From the NCBI GenBank assembly GCA_043810345.1, contig JBDROF010000034.1, positions 1 to 57,005 on the forward strand: a DNA stretch of 57,005 nt, written 5' to 3'. Origin of the DNA: QYOJ01 sp043810345 (GTDB lineage: Bacteria > Bacteroidota > Bacteroidia > Bacteroidales > FEN-979). Positions within the stretch are counted from its first letter, which is position 1; every line of letters starts with the position of its first letter. The notes below the pieces were generated by a model. It searched no databases, had not been told where the DNA came from, and was given only the letters and a program-made list of their open reading frames with translations. A program made the translations under genes and the position numbers. Below are positions 7,433 to 14,709 of the stretch, one piece after another.

Positions 7433-7624
7433 TTATAATACCAATTGTTTCTGCACACTATCTTTAAACAGGAATGCATCCAGAAACTCTTTCACGAGTT
7501 TTTTCTTATCGCCCGGTAGTTTTTCCACTTTTTTAAACTGCATGAGCAGGGCTAGGTTGACCAGTTCCTGCTGAGATATCTTCTTATTTGTGCGTGCCTG
7601 CTTTAATCTTTCTTTGAATGTCAT
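7433..7624 (-). pseudogene. XRE-family regulator with internal deletion
   Basis: A 63-residue frame whose first 24 residues (MTFKERLKQARTNKKISQQE..) are the start of an XRE/Cro helix-turn-helix. The last 38 (FKKVEKLPGDKKKLVKEFLDA..) match the C-terminal dimerisation tail typical of Bacteroidota XRE regulators of about 110-120 residues. The recognition helix and linker between them are missing, yet the frame is kept. The product is therefore probably unable to bind DNA. It is divergent from the response regulator gene and lies in the same accessory stretch as the RHS tip and the tRNA-like remnant. Confidence 0.65.
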
Positions 7625-7633
7625 AATATTTCA

Positions 7634-7641
7634 TATCTTTG
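7634..7641 (+). promoter_or_regulatory. Possible -7 box for the orphan response regulator
   Basis: TATCTTTG matches TAnnTTTG and lies 20 bp upstream of the ATG at 7662. A TTTG at 7613-7616 is 17 bp further up, slightly closer than the usual 19-21 bp, so the call is tentative. Confidence 0.35.
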
Positions 7642-7661
7642 ATCTCAAGAGTACTACAGAC

Positions 7662-8297
7662 ATGATCGATCTCTTCCTAATCGACGATCATCCTCCAGTG
7701 ATAACAGGACTTGAGTTTATGTTCAGTTGGTCTGAGGCTGGGATACAAATTATTGGGTCCGCTACAACTATCAAAGAGGCTCTGACAAAATTGTCAGTTT
7801 CTTCCCCTCATGTCATCCTGCTTGACCTTTTTATGGGAGATGAAGATCCTCTGGTTAATCTTTCTTTAATACGAGCAATGCATAGAGATATCCCGGTAAT
7901 TATCTACTCTGTTGAACTTTCGACATGGTGGAAAAAAAGGATGTTTTCTGAAGGAATCAGTGCATATCTATGTAAATGCGCTGATGAAGAGAAAATAATC
8001 TCTACAATTCTACAGGTAGCCAAAGGGGATATTGTTCTTCCGCCTGATGTTCAGGAGATTATTACTGCAAACTCTAAGCAAGATATTCCAGAAAGTATTA
8101 CTTCCCTAGAGCTTGAACTAGGACGGGACCTTGCTTTTGGACTCACTATCAAAGAAATAGCTGCAAAACAGATGAAATCACCTTCTGCTGTAGAGAAAGC
8201 ATGCCGCGAACTACGCAAAAAGACCGGAGCCCATACCCAGGCTGAATTGATTCGCATCCTGATTGGCAGGAAGTTGATTCCCGTTTATACATGTTGA
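7662..8297 (+). CDS. Orphan LuxR/NarL-type response regulator
   Basis: A 211-residue two-component response regulator. The receiver domain covers residues about 1-120, with the acidic pair Asp-8/Asp-9 and the phosphoacceptor Asp-55 in VILLDLF. The C-terminal 60 residues form a LuxR-like helix-turn-helix (LTIKEIAAKQMKSPSAVEKA). I placed the start at ATG 7662 because the receiver fold begins there (MIDLFLIDDH) and a -7 box lies just upstream. A longer frame upstream would add 24 unrelated residues. There is no adjacent histidine kinase. The sequence around the lysine at the end of beta-5 (YLCKCA) deviates from the usual KxxP pattern. The target genes are unknown. Confidence 0.88.
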   Translation: MIDLFLIDDHPPVITGLEFMFSWSEAGIQIIGSATTIKEALTKLSVSSPHVILLDLFMGDEDPLVNLSLIRAMHRDIPVIIYSVELSTWWKKRMFSEGISAYLCKCADEEKIISTILQVAKGDIVLPPDVQEIITANSKQDIPESITSLELELGRDLAFGLTIKEIAAKQMKSPSAVEKACRELRKKTGAHTQAELIRILIGRKLIPVYTC

Positions 8298-8306
8298 AAT
8301 AACCCT

Positions 8307-8768
8307 TTAATACCCGTAGATCCTGGCATCGAATCGCTGAACCTTAACGATCCAGCAATTCACCTCGCGGATTGAAGGATCATTATAGGTGAACCGGAGC
8401 TTGGTATATTGTTTCATAACCACATCCAGAGCCTGGCGTTTTTGGTCTGCATCTTCGATGAACTCCACTTTGCCGTAACACAGCACACTTCGGTATTTCA
8501 TACTCCAGGAACATGCAACCTGTTCGTTCTGATAACGTAAAACATGGTTGGTAGTAAAATTGACACACACATCTGGATTGTTCTTCAGACAGTCAATTTT
8601 TTTCCCTTCCTGTGCTGAATGCAGGTAGATTATATCATCTTCGAAACCAAAATTCATGGGAACCACATAGGGTTTTCCTTCTGTATCCACCATGGCGACA
8701 TGGCAAACCTGGCACCGTTTGATGATCTCAATGATCTCGGCGTGGTTGGATAGAATTCGATGGCGCAT
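8307..8768 (-). CDS. Pyridoxamine 5'-phosphate oxidase-like FMN-binding protein
   Basis: A 153-residue split-barrel flavoprotein of the NimA / pyridoxamine 5'-phosphate oxidase-related group. Typical features are a first strand CHVAMVDTEGKPYVVPMNFG (residues about 22-41), IYLHSAQEGKKIDCLKNNP in the FMN-binding region, and VLCYGKVEFIEDADQKRQAL near the end. These proteins bind flavin and may reduce nitro or other small compounds. They are not the PdxH of vitamin B6 synthesis. It is the last gene of a minus-strand run, 1 bp after the holin-like gene. Confidence 0.88.
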   Translation of the reverse strand: MRHRILSNHAEIIEIIKRCQVCHVAMVDTEGKPYVVPMNFGFEDDIIYLHSAQEGKKIDCLKNNPDVCVNFTTNHVLRYQNEQVACSWSMKYRSVLCYGKVEFIEDADQKRQALDVVMKQYTKLRFTYNDPSIREVNCWIVKVQRFDARIYGY

Positions 8769-8769
8769 G

Positions 8770-9126
8770 TTATACGAAAGAAGGCAGGATCAGGTACTCA
8801 AGCAGGTATTGAATGAGAGAGAGGATGATACTGAAGATCAACGCCCACCAGAAACCTTTCACCTCAAAGCCCTTGATCAGTGCTCCTGCCAGGAGGATGA
8901 TCAGCGCATTGATGACAAACAAAAACAGTCCGAATGTCCAGAGCGTAAACGGAATGGTCAGGGCTACCATGATGGGTTTTACAAAGGCATTCAGCAAAGC
9001 CAGAACAATGGCAACCAACAAAGCCGTCCAGAATGATTTGACGGTGATTCCCGGCAACAGATAGCTTGTCAGAATGACAGCAAAAGTCAGGATCAGGATT
9101 TGGATAATGATTAGTGTCAGTGTCAT
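8770..9126 (-). CDS. Holin-like four-helix membrane protein (phage holin family 4-2)
   Basis: A 118-residue membrane protein with four hydrophobic helices (about 3-25, 33-55, 58-80 and 88-115 from the chosen start). Motifs such as LLPGITVKSFWTALLVA and LNAFVKPI are characteristic of the phage holin 4-2 / YvlD family, found in many bacterial chromosomes without a phage. I used ATG at 9126. The frame can be extended nine codons to a TTG, but that gives no better leader. It lies between radA and the FMN-binding protein gene. The exact function of the family is unknown. Confidence 0.85.
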   Translation of the reverse strand: MTLTLIIIQILILTFAVILTSYLLPGITVKSFWTALLVAIVLALLNAFVKPIMVALTIPFTLWTFGLFLFVINALIILLAGALIKGFEVKGFWWALIFSIILSLIQYLLEYLILPSFV

Positions 9127-9162
9127 AAGTGAAAGGGTTAAAATTTCCACCAAGATAAGAAA

Positions 9163-10527
9163 TTATCGAAATAGGGCGACCCAGAGATCTTCAATTTTTT
9201 TCACAGGCCGGACCTGGATGCTGAATTTCTTCACCTCTATTCCCTTGAGGTTGTAACGGGAGACGTAGATCTGTTCAAAGCCTAATTTCTCCGCTTCCAG
9301 GATTCTCGGCTCGATCCGGGTAACAGGACGGATCTCTCCTGAAAGGCCGACTTCAGCAGCGAAACAGGTCTTGTTGCTAATGGGGATATCTTCATTGGAA
9401 GAGAGTACAGCGGCAACCACTGCCAGATCGATCGCTGGTTCATCCACCCGGATTCCGCCGGCGATGTTGAGAAATACATCCTTGATCCCCAGCTTGAATC
9501 CGCTACGTTTTTCCAGCACTGCCAGCAACATATTCAACCGGCGGGTGTCGAAACCCGTACTGGATCTCTGCGGTGTACCATAAGCAGCCGAGCTGACCAG
9601 CGCCTGCGTTTCGATCAGCATCGGTCGTAATCCTTCGATGGTTGCAGCAATAGCGATCCCGCTGATAGGTTCATCCCGGTGGGAGAGAAGGATCTCTGAC
9701 GGGTTGGATACCTGACGAAGCCCACGGTCATGCATTTCGTAAATGCCTAATTCGGAAGTGGAGCCAAAGCGGTTCTTCACAGCGCGGAGGATCCGGTACC
9801 CATAGTTACGGTCTCCTTCAAACTGCAACACCGTATCCACCATATGTTCCAGGATCTTAGGACCGGCAATCGTTCCGTCTTTGGTGATGTGACCGATCAG
9901 GATCACCGGGGTATTGGTGATCTTGGAATATTTCTGTAGTTCAGCCGTACACTCACGGATCTGGGAGATGCTTCCTGCAGAGGATTCGATTACCTGGGTG
10001 GTGAGTGTCTGGATGGAGTCCACCACCACCAGTCCCGGTTTCAACTCTTCCAGAAAGGGGAATATCGTTTGGGTAGAGGTTTCGGTGAGGATAAAACAAT
10101 CATCCTGCTTCATCCCGATCCGTTCGGAGCGCATCCGGATCTGTTGTTTGCTCTCCTCCCCGCTGATGTAAAGCACTTTTATGCCTTCGCACTGAAGTGC
10201 CACCTGGAGCATCAGTGTCGACTTTCCAATCCCCGGTTCGCCTCCGACCAGGACCACGGAACCGGGTACCAATCCCCCGCCCAGAACCCTGTTTAACTCG
10301 TGATCCTGAAGGTCGAGCCGTTTCTGTGTATCCGACGCGACCTCGGTGATCCGGACCGGTTTCCGGTTTCCAGGTTCGGACATCCGGTATCCCCGCTTGG
10401 TCTCCTCCCGCTGGATCACCTCCTCTACGAAGGTATTCCACTCCCCGCAGGAGGGGCACTTACCCATCCATTTTGGGGACTGGGCACCGCAGTTCTGACA
10501 GAAGAAGGAGGTTTTTATTTTAGGCAT
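9163..10527 (-). CDS. radA: DNA repair protein RadA
   Basis: A 454-residue RadA (Sms), a RecA-like ATPase that drives branch migration in recombinational repair. The N-terminal zinc finger uses Cys-10, Cys-13, Cys-24 and Cys-27 (CQNC...CPSC). The Walker A motif GGEPGIGKST lies near residue 95, the RadA-specific KNRFGS motif near 255, and the C-terminal third is a Lon-protease-like domain without a catalytic serine dyad. The length is normal. It lies 14 bp downstream of rfaE2 in the same direction. Confidence 0.97.
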   Translation of the reverse strand: MPKIKTSFFCQNCGAQSPKWMGKCPSCGEWNTFVEEVIQREETKRGYRMSEPGNRKPVRITEVASDTQKRLDLQDHELNRVLGGGLVPGSVVLVGGEPGIGKSTLMLQVALQCEGIKVLYISGEESKQQIRMRSERIGMKQDDCFILTETSTQTIFPFLEELKPGLVVVDSIQTLTTQVIESSAGSISQIRECTAELQKYSKITNTPVILIGHITKDGTIAGPKILEHMVDTVLQFEGDRNYGYRILRAVKNRFGSTSELGIYEMHDRGLRQVSNPSEILLSHRDEPISGIAIAATIEGLRPMLIETQALVSSAAYGTPQRSSTGFDTRRLNMLLAVLEKRSGFKLGIKDVFLNIAGGIRVDEPAIDLAVVAAVLSSNEDIPISNKTCFAAEVGLSGEIRPVTRIEPRILEAEKLGFEQIYVSRYNLKGIEVKKFSIQVRPVKKIEDLWVALFR

Positions 10528-10541
10528 AAAATATAAGTTCC

Positions 10542-11036
10542 TTACTCCAGGTTCCTAAGCTTAGCAATCAGATCGGTGGTGGAATACCCTTTAGTGAGGG
10601 GAACAGTAATGACTTCACCCCCTCGTGACTGAACGATATCATGCCCCGCTATCTCTTCTATCCTGTAATCGGCTCCTTTTACCAGAATATCCGGTTGTAT
10701 CGTGGCAATCAATTCATACGGATTCTCTTCATCGAACAACACAACTGCCGTAACATAGGAGAGGGATGCCAGGATCATCGCCCGGGCATGTTCATTCATA
10801 ACCGGACGTCCGGTACCTTTCAGCATTCTGACGGAGTTATCAGAGTTCAGGCCGATCACCAGTACATCCCCTGCGTCAGCAGCCTTCGACAGGTATTCGA
10901 TATGACCCAGGTGCAGGAGATCAAAACATCCGTTGGTGAAGACGATCTTCTTTTCCTTGAACCGCCAGATATTGCACTGATTCCGGATTTGCTCACGGGT
11001 GAACAGTTTGGATTTAATCCGTTCCGTTATTTCCAT
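10542..11036 (-). CDS. rfaE2: D-glycero-beta-D-manno-heptose 1-phosphate adenylyltransferase
   Basis: A 164-residue nucleotidyltransferase matching the C-terminal (cytidylyltransferase-fold) half of HldE. It forms ADP-D-glycero-beta-D-manno-heptose for lipopolysaccharide core synthesis. The signature TNGCFDLLHLGHIEYL contains the HxGH motif, and GLNSDNSVRMLKGTGRP and YSTTDLI are typical of RfaE2. The kinase half is absent and must be encoded elsewhere. The start overlaps the end of the upstream flippase-like gene by 23 bp. Confidence 0.93.
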   Translation of the reverse strand: MEITERIKSKLFTREQIRNQCNIWRFKEKKIVFTNGCFDLLHLGHIEYLSKAADAGDVLVIGLNSDNSVRMLKGTGRPVMNEHARAMILASLSYVTAVVLFDEENPYELIATIQPDILVKGADYRIEEIAGHDIVQSRGGEVITVPLTKGYSTTDLIAKLRNLE

Positions 11037-12066
11037 GACGGGTTTTGTTCAATGGAAGCAGGATCAGAGAGAGGCCACCAACTATCAGGACCATCAGGGT
11101 CTGGGTGGTCCAGACAATCCAGCCAAGCGCCAGCCCGGTGACCAGTGCAATTCCATACAACTTCAGGGTTTCCTGAATCAACGCCGGATAGAGTCCAATC
11201 CCTCCCGGGGTGATCATGATACCGATACTGCCGAGTACCAAAGCGGATAGTCCGGTTCCAAGTGATAGATCTGAGGTCTCTGGAAAACAGAAAAAACAGA
11301 AATACAGCATCAGGAAATAAAGAGTCCAGATAGCGATGGAATAGAATACAAAAAGCCAGGGACGTTGAATTTGTGTCAATGACCTCAATCCCTCCCAAAA
11401 TCCAACGATCAGATTTTTAATTTGCTGGTAGAGTTTAAATTTCTGCAGCTTTCTGCGGAAGATCCAGAAGAGAATGGCAAGGAGTGTGATGAAGCTTCCA
11501 GTAGTTATCAATAAAATACGTGAGTAATGGATCGCACCGAACCTCTCCACAAGTTTTGGATAGATGGTCTCATCCATGTATTCCCTGATGGTTCCGATCT
11601 GGGTCACGATCATCAGGACAAACAGCATGAAAAAGATCAACAAATCGATGGCTCTTTCCGTGATTACCGTTCCCAGTGACCGGTTGAACGGGATCTTTTC
11701 ATACTTGGTCAGGATCCCGCAGCGGGTCACTTCACCCAGCCTCGGGAAGGCCAGATTAGCCAGGTAACCAATCATCACTGCATAAAAAGAGTTCTTAAAG
11801 CTGGGCTTGTAACCCATGGGCCCCATAAACATCATCCAGCGGAGGGCACGCAGGACATGGCTGAAGATTCCCAGCACGATGGCCAGGATCACCCAGTTGT
11901 AGTCAGCGGTACGAAAGGCTTTTACAATCTCTTGCCGCTCCTCTTCTGTAAGGTCTTTCAGGGATAGCCATATGATCAGGATGCCGAGTCCAAAAAAGAA
12001 CACAAACTTCACGATTGTAAAGAACCCTGCTTTGAAGGGTGTAACATCAGCTGGGGTGGATGGCAT
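11014..12066 (-). CDS. Flippase-like (LPG synthase transmembrane / UPF0104) membrane protein
   Basis: A 350-residue polytopic membrane protein with about eight hydrophobic segments. Motifs typical of the lysylphosphatidylglycerol synthase N-terminal/flippase-like domain are visible: ILRALRWMMFMG, LANLAFPRLGEVTRCGIL and TPGGIGLYPALIQ. There is no cytoplasmic aminoacyl-transfer domain, so it belongs to the stand-alone group thought to translocate lipids or glycolipids. It lies 11 bp downstream of panD. Confidence 0.88.
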   Translation of the reverse strand: MPSTPADVTPFKAGFFTIVKFVFFFGLGILIIWLSLKDLTEEERQEIVKAFRTADYNWVILAIVLGIFSHVLRALRWMMFMGPMGYKPSFKNSFYAVMIGYLANLAFPRLGEVTRCGILTKYEKIPFNRSLGTVITERAIDLLIFFMLFVLMIVTQIGTIREYMDETIYPKLVERFGAIHYSRILLITTGSFITLLAILFWIFRRKLQKFKLYQQIKNLIVGFWEGLRSLTQIQRPWLFVFYSIAIWTLYFLMLYFCFFCFPETSDLSLGTGLSALVLGSIGIMITPGGIGLYPALIQETLKLYGIALVTGLALGWIVWTTQTLMVLIVGGLSLILLPLNKTRHGNNGTD

Positions 12067-12077
12067 CAGGGAAATAA

Positions 12078-12431
12078 TTAGCTTTGGGGGAGGTGGTTTT
12101 GATGATCTGGGAAAATTATCCGGGGTTGGAACGATTTGGCCTCTTCAAAATCCATTAATGCGTAAGATGCGATAATCACAAGATCACCCTTCATGAACTT
12201 ATGGGCGGCAGCGCCATTCAAACAGATGACCCCACTTCCGCTCTCTCCCCTGATCACATAAGTTTCAATCCGTTTGCCATTATTGATATTCAGCACATGT
12301 ACCTTTTCATATTCGATGATATTGGAAGCTTCCATCAACGCCGAGTCGATCGTAATGCTTCCAACATAATTGATATCTGCTTCTGTGACAATAACCCTGT
12401 GAATTTTTGATTTAAGTACCTCAATTTTCAT
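12078..12431 (-). CDS. panD: Aspartate 1-decarboxylase proenzyme
   Basis: A 117-residue PanD that makes beta-alanine for pantothenate and CoA synthesis. The self-cleavage site Gly-24/Ser-25 lies in YVGSITID, where Ser-25 becomes the pyruvoyl group. Other conserved segments are NGKRIETYVI and ICLNGAAAHK. Length and order are normal. It follows panC after 9 bp and would supply the beta-alanine that PanC uses. Confidence 0.97.
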   Translation of the reverse strand: MKIEVLKSKIHRVIVTEADINYVGSITIDSALMEASNIIEYEKVHVLNINNGKRIETYVIRGESGSGVICLNGAAAHKFMKGDLVIIASYALMDFEEAKSFQPRIIFPDHQNHLPQS

Positions 12432-12440
12432 GCGGCAAAA

Positions 12441-13298
12441 TTACGAAAAAAGTTCCATATTATCGATCAGGCGAATGCCTCCAAGAGAAACGGCTGTGCA
12501 GACGATAATGTGGCTGGGATCCTCCCAGGAACTAACCGGCAGAAGGGTTCTATCGTCTACAATTTCGAAATAGTCGATCCGGAATTCCAGACTTTCTGCC
12601 AGCCTCTTGTGTGCCATCAACTGCAGTTTCTTAACAGGGATCGAACCACTATTGGCATTGGCTTTAGTAAACATAAGTACATCATAGATCCGTGAAGCCA
12701 GTTCACGTTCCCCGATTGTCAACCGAAGATTTCGGCTGCTTATTGCCAGCCCGTCCGGTTCCCTGACCGTCTCGCAGGGAACAATCTCTACCGGAAGCTG
12801 AAGTGCTTCTACCATATGTTGGATGATGGTCAGCTGCTGGAAATCTTTTTTACCAAAATAGGCCCGGGTTGGTTTCACGATATCCAACAACTTTTTCACT
12901 ATGATGGCTACTTCCTTGAAATGGCCAGGCCGGTGCTTCCCCTCCATCACCTTATCGAGCCGGCCGAAATCAAGATCCAGTTGCAGCTCTTCACCAGGTG
13001 GATACATCTCATCCACTTCAGGGGCAAAAAGGATATCTATTCCATCTTCCAAGAGCAGCTTTGAATCCTGCTCCATCATTCTGGGGTATCCGGTCAGATC
13101 ACTCTGGCTGGTGAATTGAACAGGATTCACAAATATGCTGCAAACGGTGATGTCATTCTCTTGTTTCGAGCGTCTGAGTAATGAAAAATGACCGGAATGC
13201 AAGGCCCCCATCGTAGGTACGAAACCAATCGAACGGTTAGCATTCGCAAAGGGCTTGAGCTGTTTCTGGAGGTCGGAAATAAAGATGTGTGTGTTCAT
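12441..13298 (-). CDS. panC: Pantothenate synthetase (pantoate-beta-alanine ligase)
   Basis: A 285-residue PanC that joins pantoate and beta-alanine with ATP. The HIGH-like motif is in FVPTMGALHSGHFSLL (residues about 26-41). FVNPVQF, GKKDFQQL and the KMSKS-like ISSRN are present. The start overlaps the stop of the upstream response regulator by 4 bp, so translation is probably coupled. The third gene of the branch, panB, is about 22 kb away at 35.5 kb. Confidence 0.97.
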   Translation of the reverse strand: MNTHIFISDLQKQLKPFANANRSIGFVPTMGALHSGHFSLLRRSKQENDITVCSIFVNPVQFTSQSDLTGYPRMMEQDSKLLLEDGIDILFAPEVDEMYPPGEELQLDLDFGRLDKVMEGKHRPGHFKEVAIIVKKLLDIVKPTRAYFGKKDFQQLTIIQHMVEALQLPVEIVPCETVREPDGLAISSRNLRLTIGERELASRIYDVLMFTKANANSGSIPVKKLQLMAHKRLAESLEFRIDYFEIVDDRTLLPVSSWEDPSHIIVCTAVSLGGIRLIDNMELFS

Positions 13299-13954
13299 AG
13301 TTCAACAATCTTATTTTTAATGGCAAACTTCACCATTTCGACGGTTGATTTCAATCCTAACTTTTTAACAATATGATTTTTATGTGATTCGACAGTGCGG
13401 ATGCTGATCGCCAGCCGGGCGCTGATCTCCTTGTTGTTATACCCTTCGGCGAATAGTTTCAGGATCTCTTGCTGGCGGTTTGTCAACGACTGAGGATTAT
13501 CTTCGGTACCTTGTTCCACTTGTGTGGCCTGGCGTAGAAAACTCCTGAGGATGACTTTGGAGATCGAGTCACTGAAGAATTCAAGACCATCATGGATGGC
13601 ATAGATGGCATCCAGCAGCTCCTGGCGGGAAGTGTTCTTGGGCAAATACCCCCTGGCTCCAGCTTTCATGGCATTGAATACGAAATCCTCATGGGTATAC
13701 ATACTTAGAATGAGTACCCTGATTTCAGGATAGCTCTGACTCAGCATACGGGTCAGGTCGATGCCAGAGATATCAGGAAGCGAAATATCCATCAGAATGA
13801 TGTCCGGTTGTTTTAGTTTGATGGTTTCCAACAATTCGTCCCCGCTGTTGGCTTCACCGATGATCTGGATATCAGTAATGCCGGCAAGCAGGGCTTTGAT
13901 GCCATCCCTTACCAGCTGATGATCGTCTACCAGAAAAATCTCGATATACTCCAT
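13295..13954 (-). CDS. NarL/LuxR-family response regulator
   Basis: A 219-residue response regulator. The receiver domain has Asp-10/Asp-11, phosphoacceptor Asp-56 (IILMDISLPD) and a Lys in GYLPKNTS. The C-terminal LuxR helix-turn-helix reads LTNRQQEILKLFAEGYNNKE followed by ISIRTVESHKNHI. It is 3 bp downstream of the histidine kinase gene and is therefore its cognate partner, and it overlaps panC by 4 bp. Its targets are not evident from the sequence. Confidence 0.95.
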   Translation of the reverse strand: MEYIEIFLVDDHQLVRDGIKALLAGITDIQIIGEANSGDELLETIKLKQPDIILMDISLPDISGIDLTRMLSQSYPEIRVLILSMYTHEDFVFNAMKAGARGYLPKNTSRQELLDAIYAIHDGLEFFSDSISKVILRSFLRQATQVEQGTEDNPQSLTNRQQEILKLFAEGYNNKEISARLAISIRTVESHKNHIVKKLGLKSTVEMVKFAIKNKIVEL

Positions 13955-13957
13955 GGC

Positions 13958-14644
13958 TTATGAAAATAAAGGGATGTTGATAGTAATCTGGGTGCCTTCA
14001 TTCACGTGGGACTCAATATCAATAGATCCGTTGAGGAGGTTAACCCGTTCCCGCATATTGTTCATGCCATGACCGGTACCCGTTCTGATCTCCTGGAGAT
14101 TGAATCCCTTCCCGTCGTCACGGATTTTGAACAGGACATCCTCTCTCTGCCTGATCAGGACCAGTTCCATCCGGCTTGCCTTCGCATGCTTCACGGTGTT
14201 GTTCAGTGCCTCCTGGGCAATCCTGAAAATGTAGGTCTTGATGGTTTTGTTCAGGGATTCAAAATCCCCTTTGAAGTCGAGGGAGATATTCAATCCGGTA
14301 TGCTCACTGGTCTCTACGCAGAGGTTTCGGATGGCAAACACGATACCAAAGGCCTCCAGCACCGAGGGCATCAGGTTGTTGCTGATCCGCCTGATCTCTT
14401 CGACGATCTTGTCAAAGTCGGTCCTGATCTTGGTGATTTGCTCTCTAACCTCTGCCTCATCCAGGTAAAGCAGGCTTTCAAGTTGCATTTTCACCGAAAC
14501 CAGGTATTGCCCGATCCCATCATGCAGCTCCCTCGATAATCGCTGCCGCTCCTTCTCTTCCCCTTCGATGAACGACTTTAGCGTATAAAAAGGGTCGTAA
14601 TCGATCCTCGGGGGTTGCACACTATTTTTATTAATTTTGGTCAA
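13958..14644 (-). CDS. Soluble sensor histidine kinase (HisKA_3 type)
   Basis: A 228-residue NarX/DegS-type histidine kinase core. The dimerisation/phosphotransfer helix contains His-41 in LSRELHDGIGQYL. The ATPase domain has the N-box EALNNTVKHA, the G1 box RDDGKGFN and a GHGMNNM G2 region. No transmembrane or sensor domain precedes it, so it would read a cytoplasmic signal or act with a partner. There is no suitable ATG. I used TTG at 14644, which lies 17 bp downstream of a TAAGTTTG promoter box; a GTG eight codons later is the alternative. It is the first gene of the run leading to panC, panD and radA. Confidence 0.88.
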   Translation of the reverse strand: MTKINKNSVQPPRIDYDPFYTLKSFIEGEEKERQRLSRELHDGIGQYLVSVKMQLESLLYLDEAEVREQITKIRTDFDKIVEEIRRISNNLMPSVLEAFGIVFAIRNLCVETSEHTGLNISLDFKGDFESLNKTIKTYIFRIAQEALNNTVKHAKASRMELVLIRQREDVLFKIRDDGKGFNLQEIRTGTGHGMNNMRERVNLLNGSIDIESHVNEGTQITINIPLFS

Positions 14645-14667
14645 TCCGGAATGGGTAAATGTCGAGA

Positions 14668-14675
14668 CAAACTTA
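14668..14675 (-). promoter_or_regulatory. Promoter -7 box of the histidine kinase-pan-radA run
   Basis: The minus strand reads TAAGTTTG, a match to TAnnTTTG, placing a transcription start about 10-17 bp before the TTG start codon. No convincing -33 TTTG was found at the usual spacing. Confidence 0.4.
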
Positions 14676-14709
14676 CTAAAATTCCGGCTCTGAACAGAAA
14701 AACAAACCG

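Noticed and set aside
8770..9126. Holin-like gene as sign of a prophage
   Set aside because: The family is common as a stand-alone chromosomal gene and no other phage gene is present.
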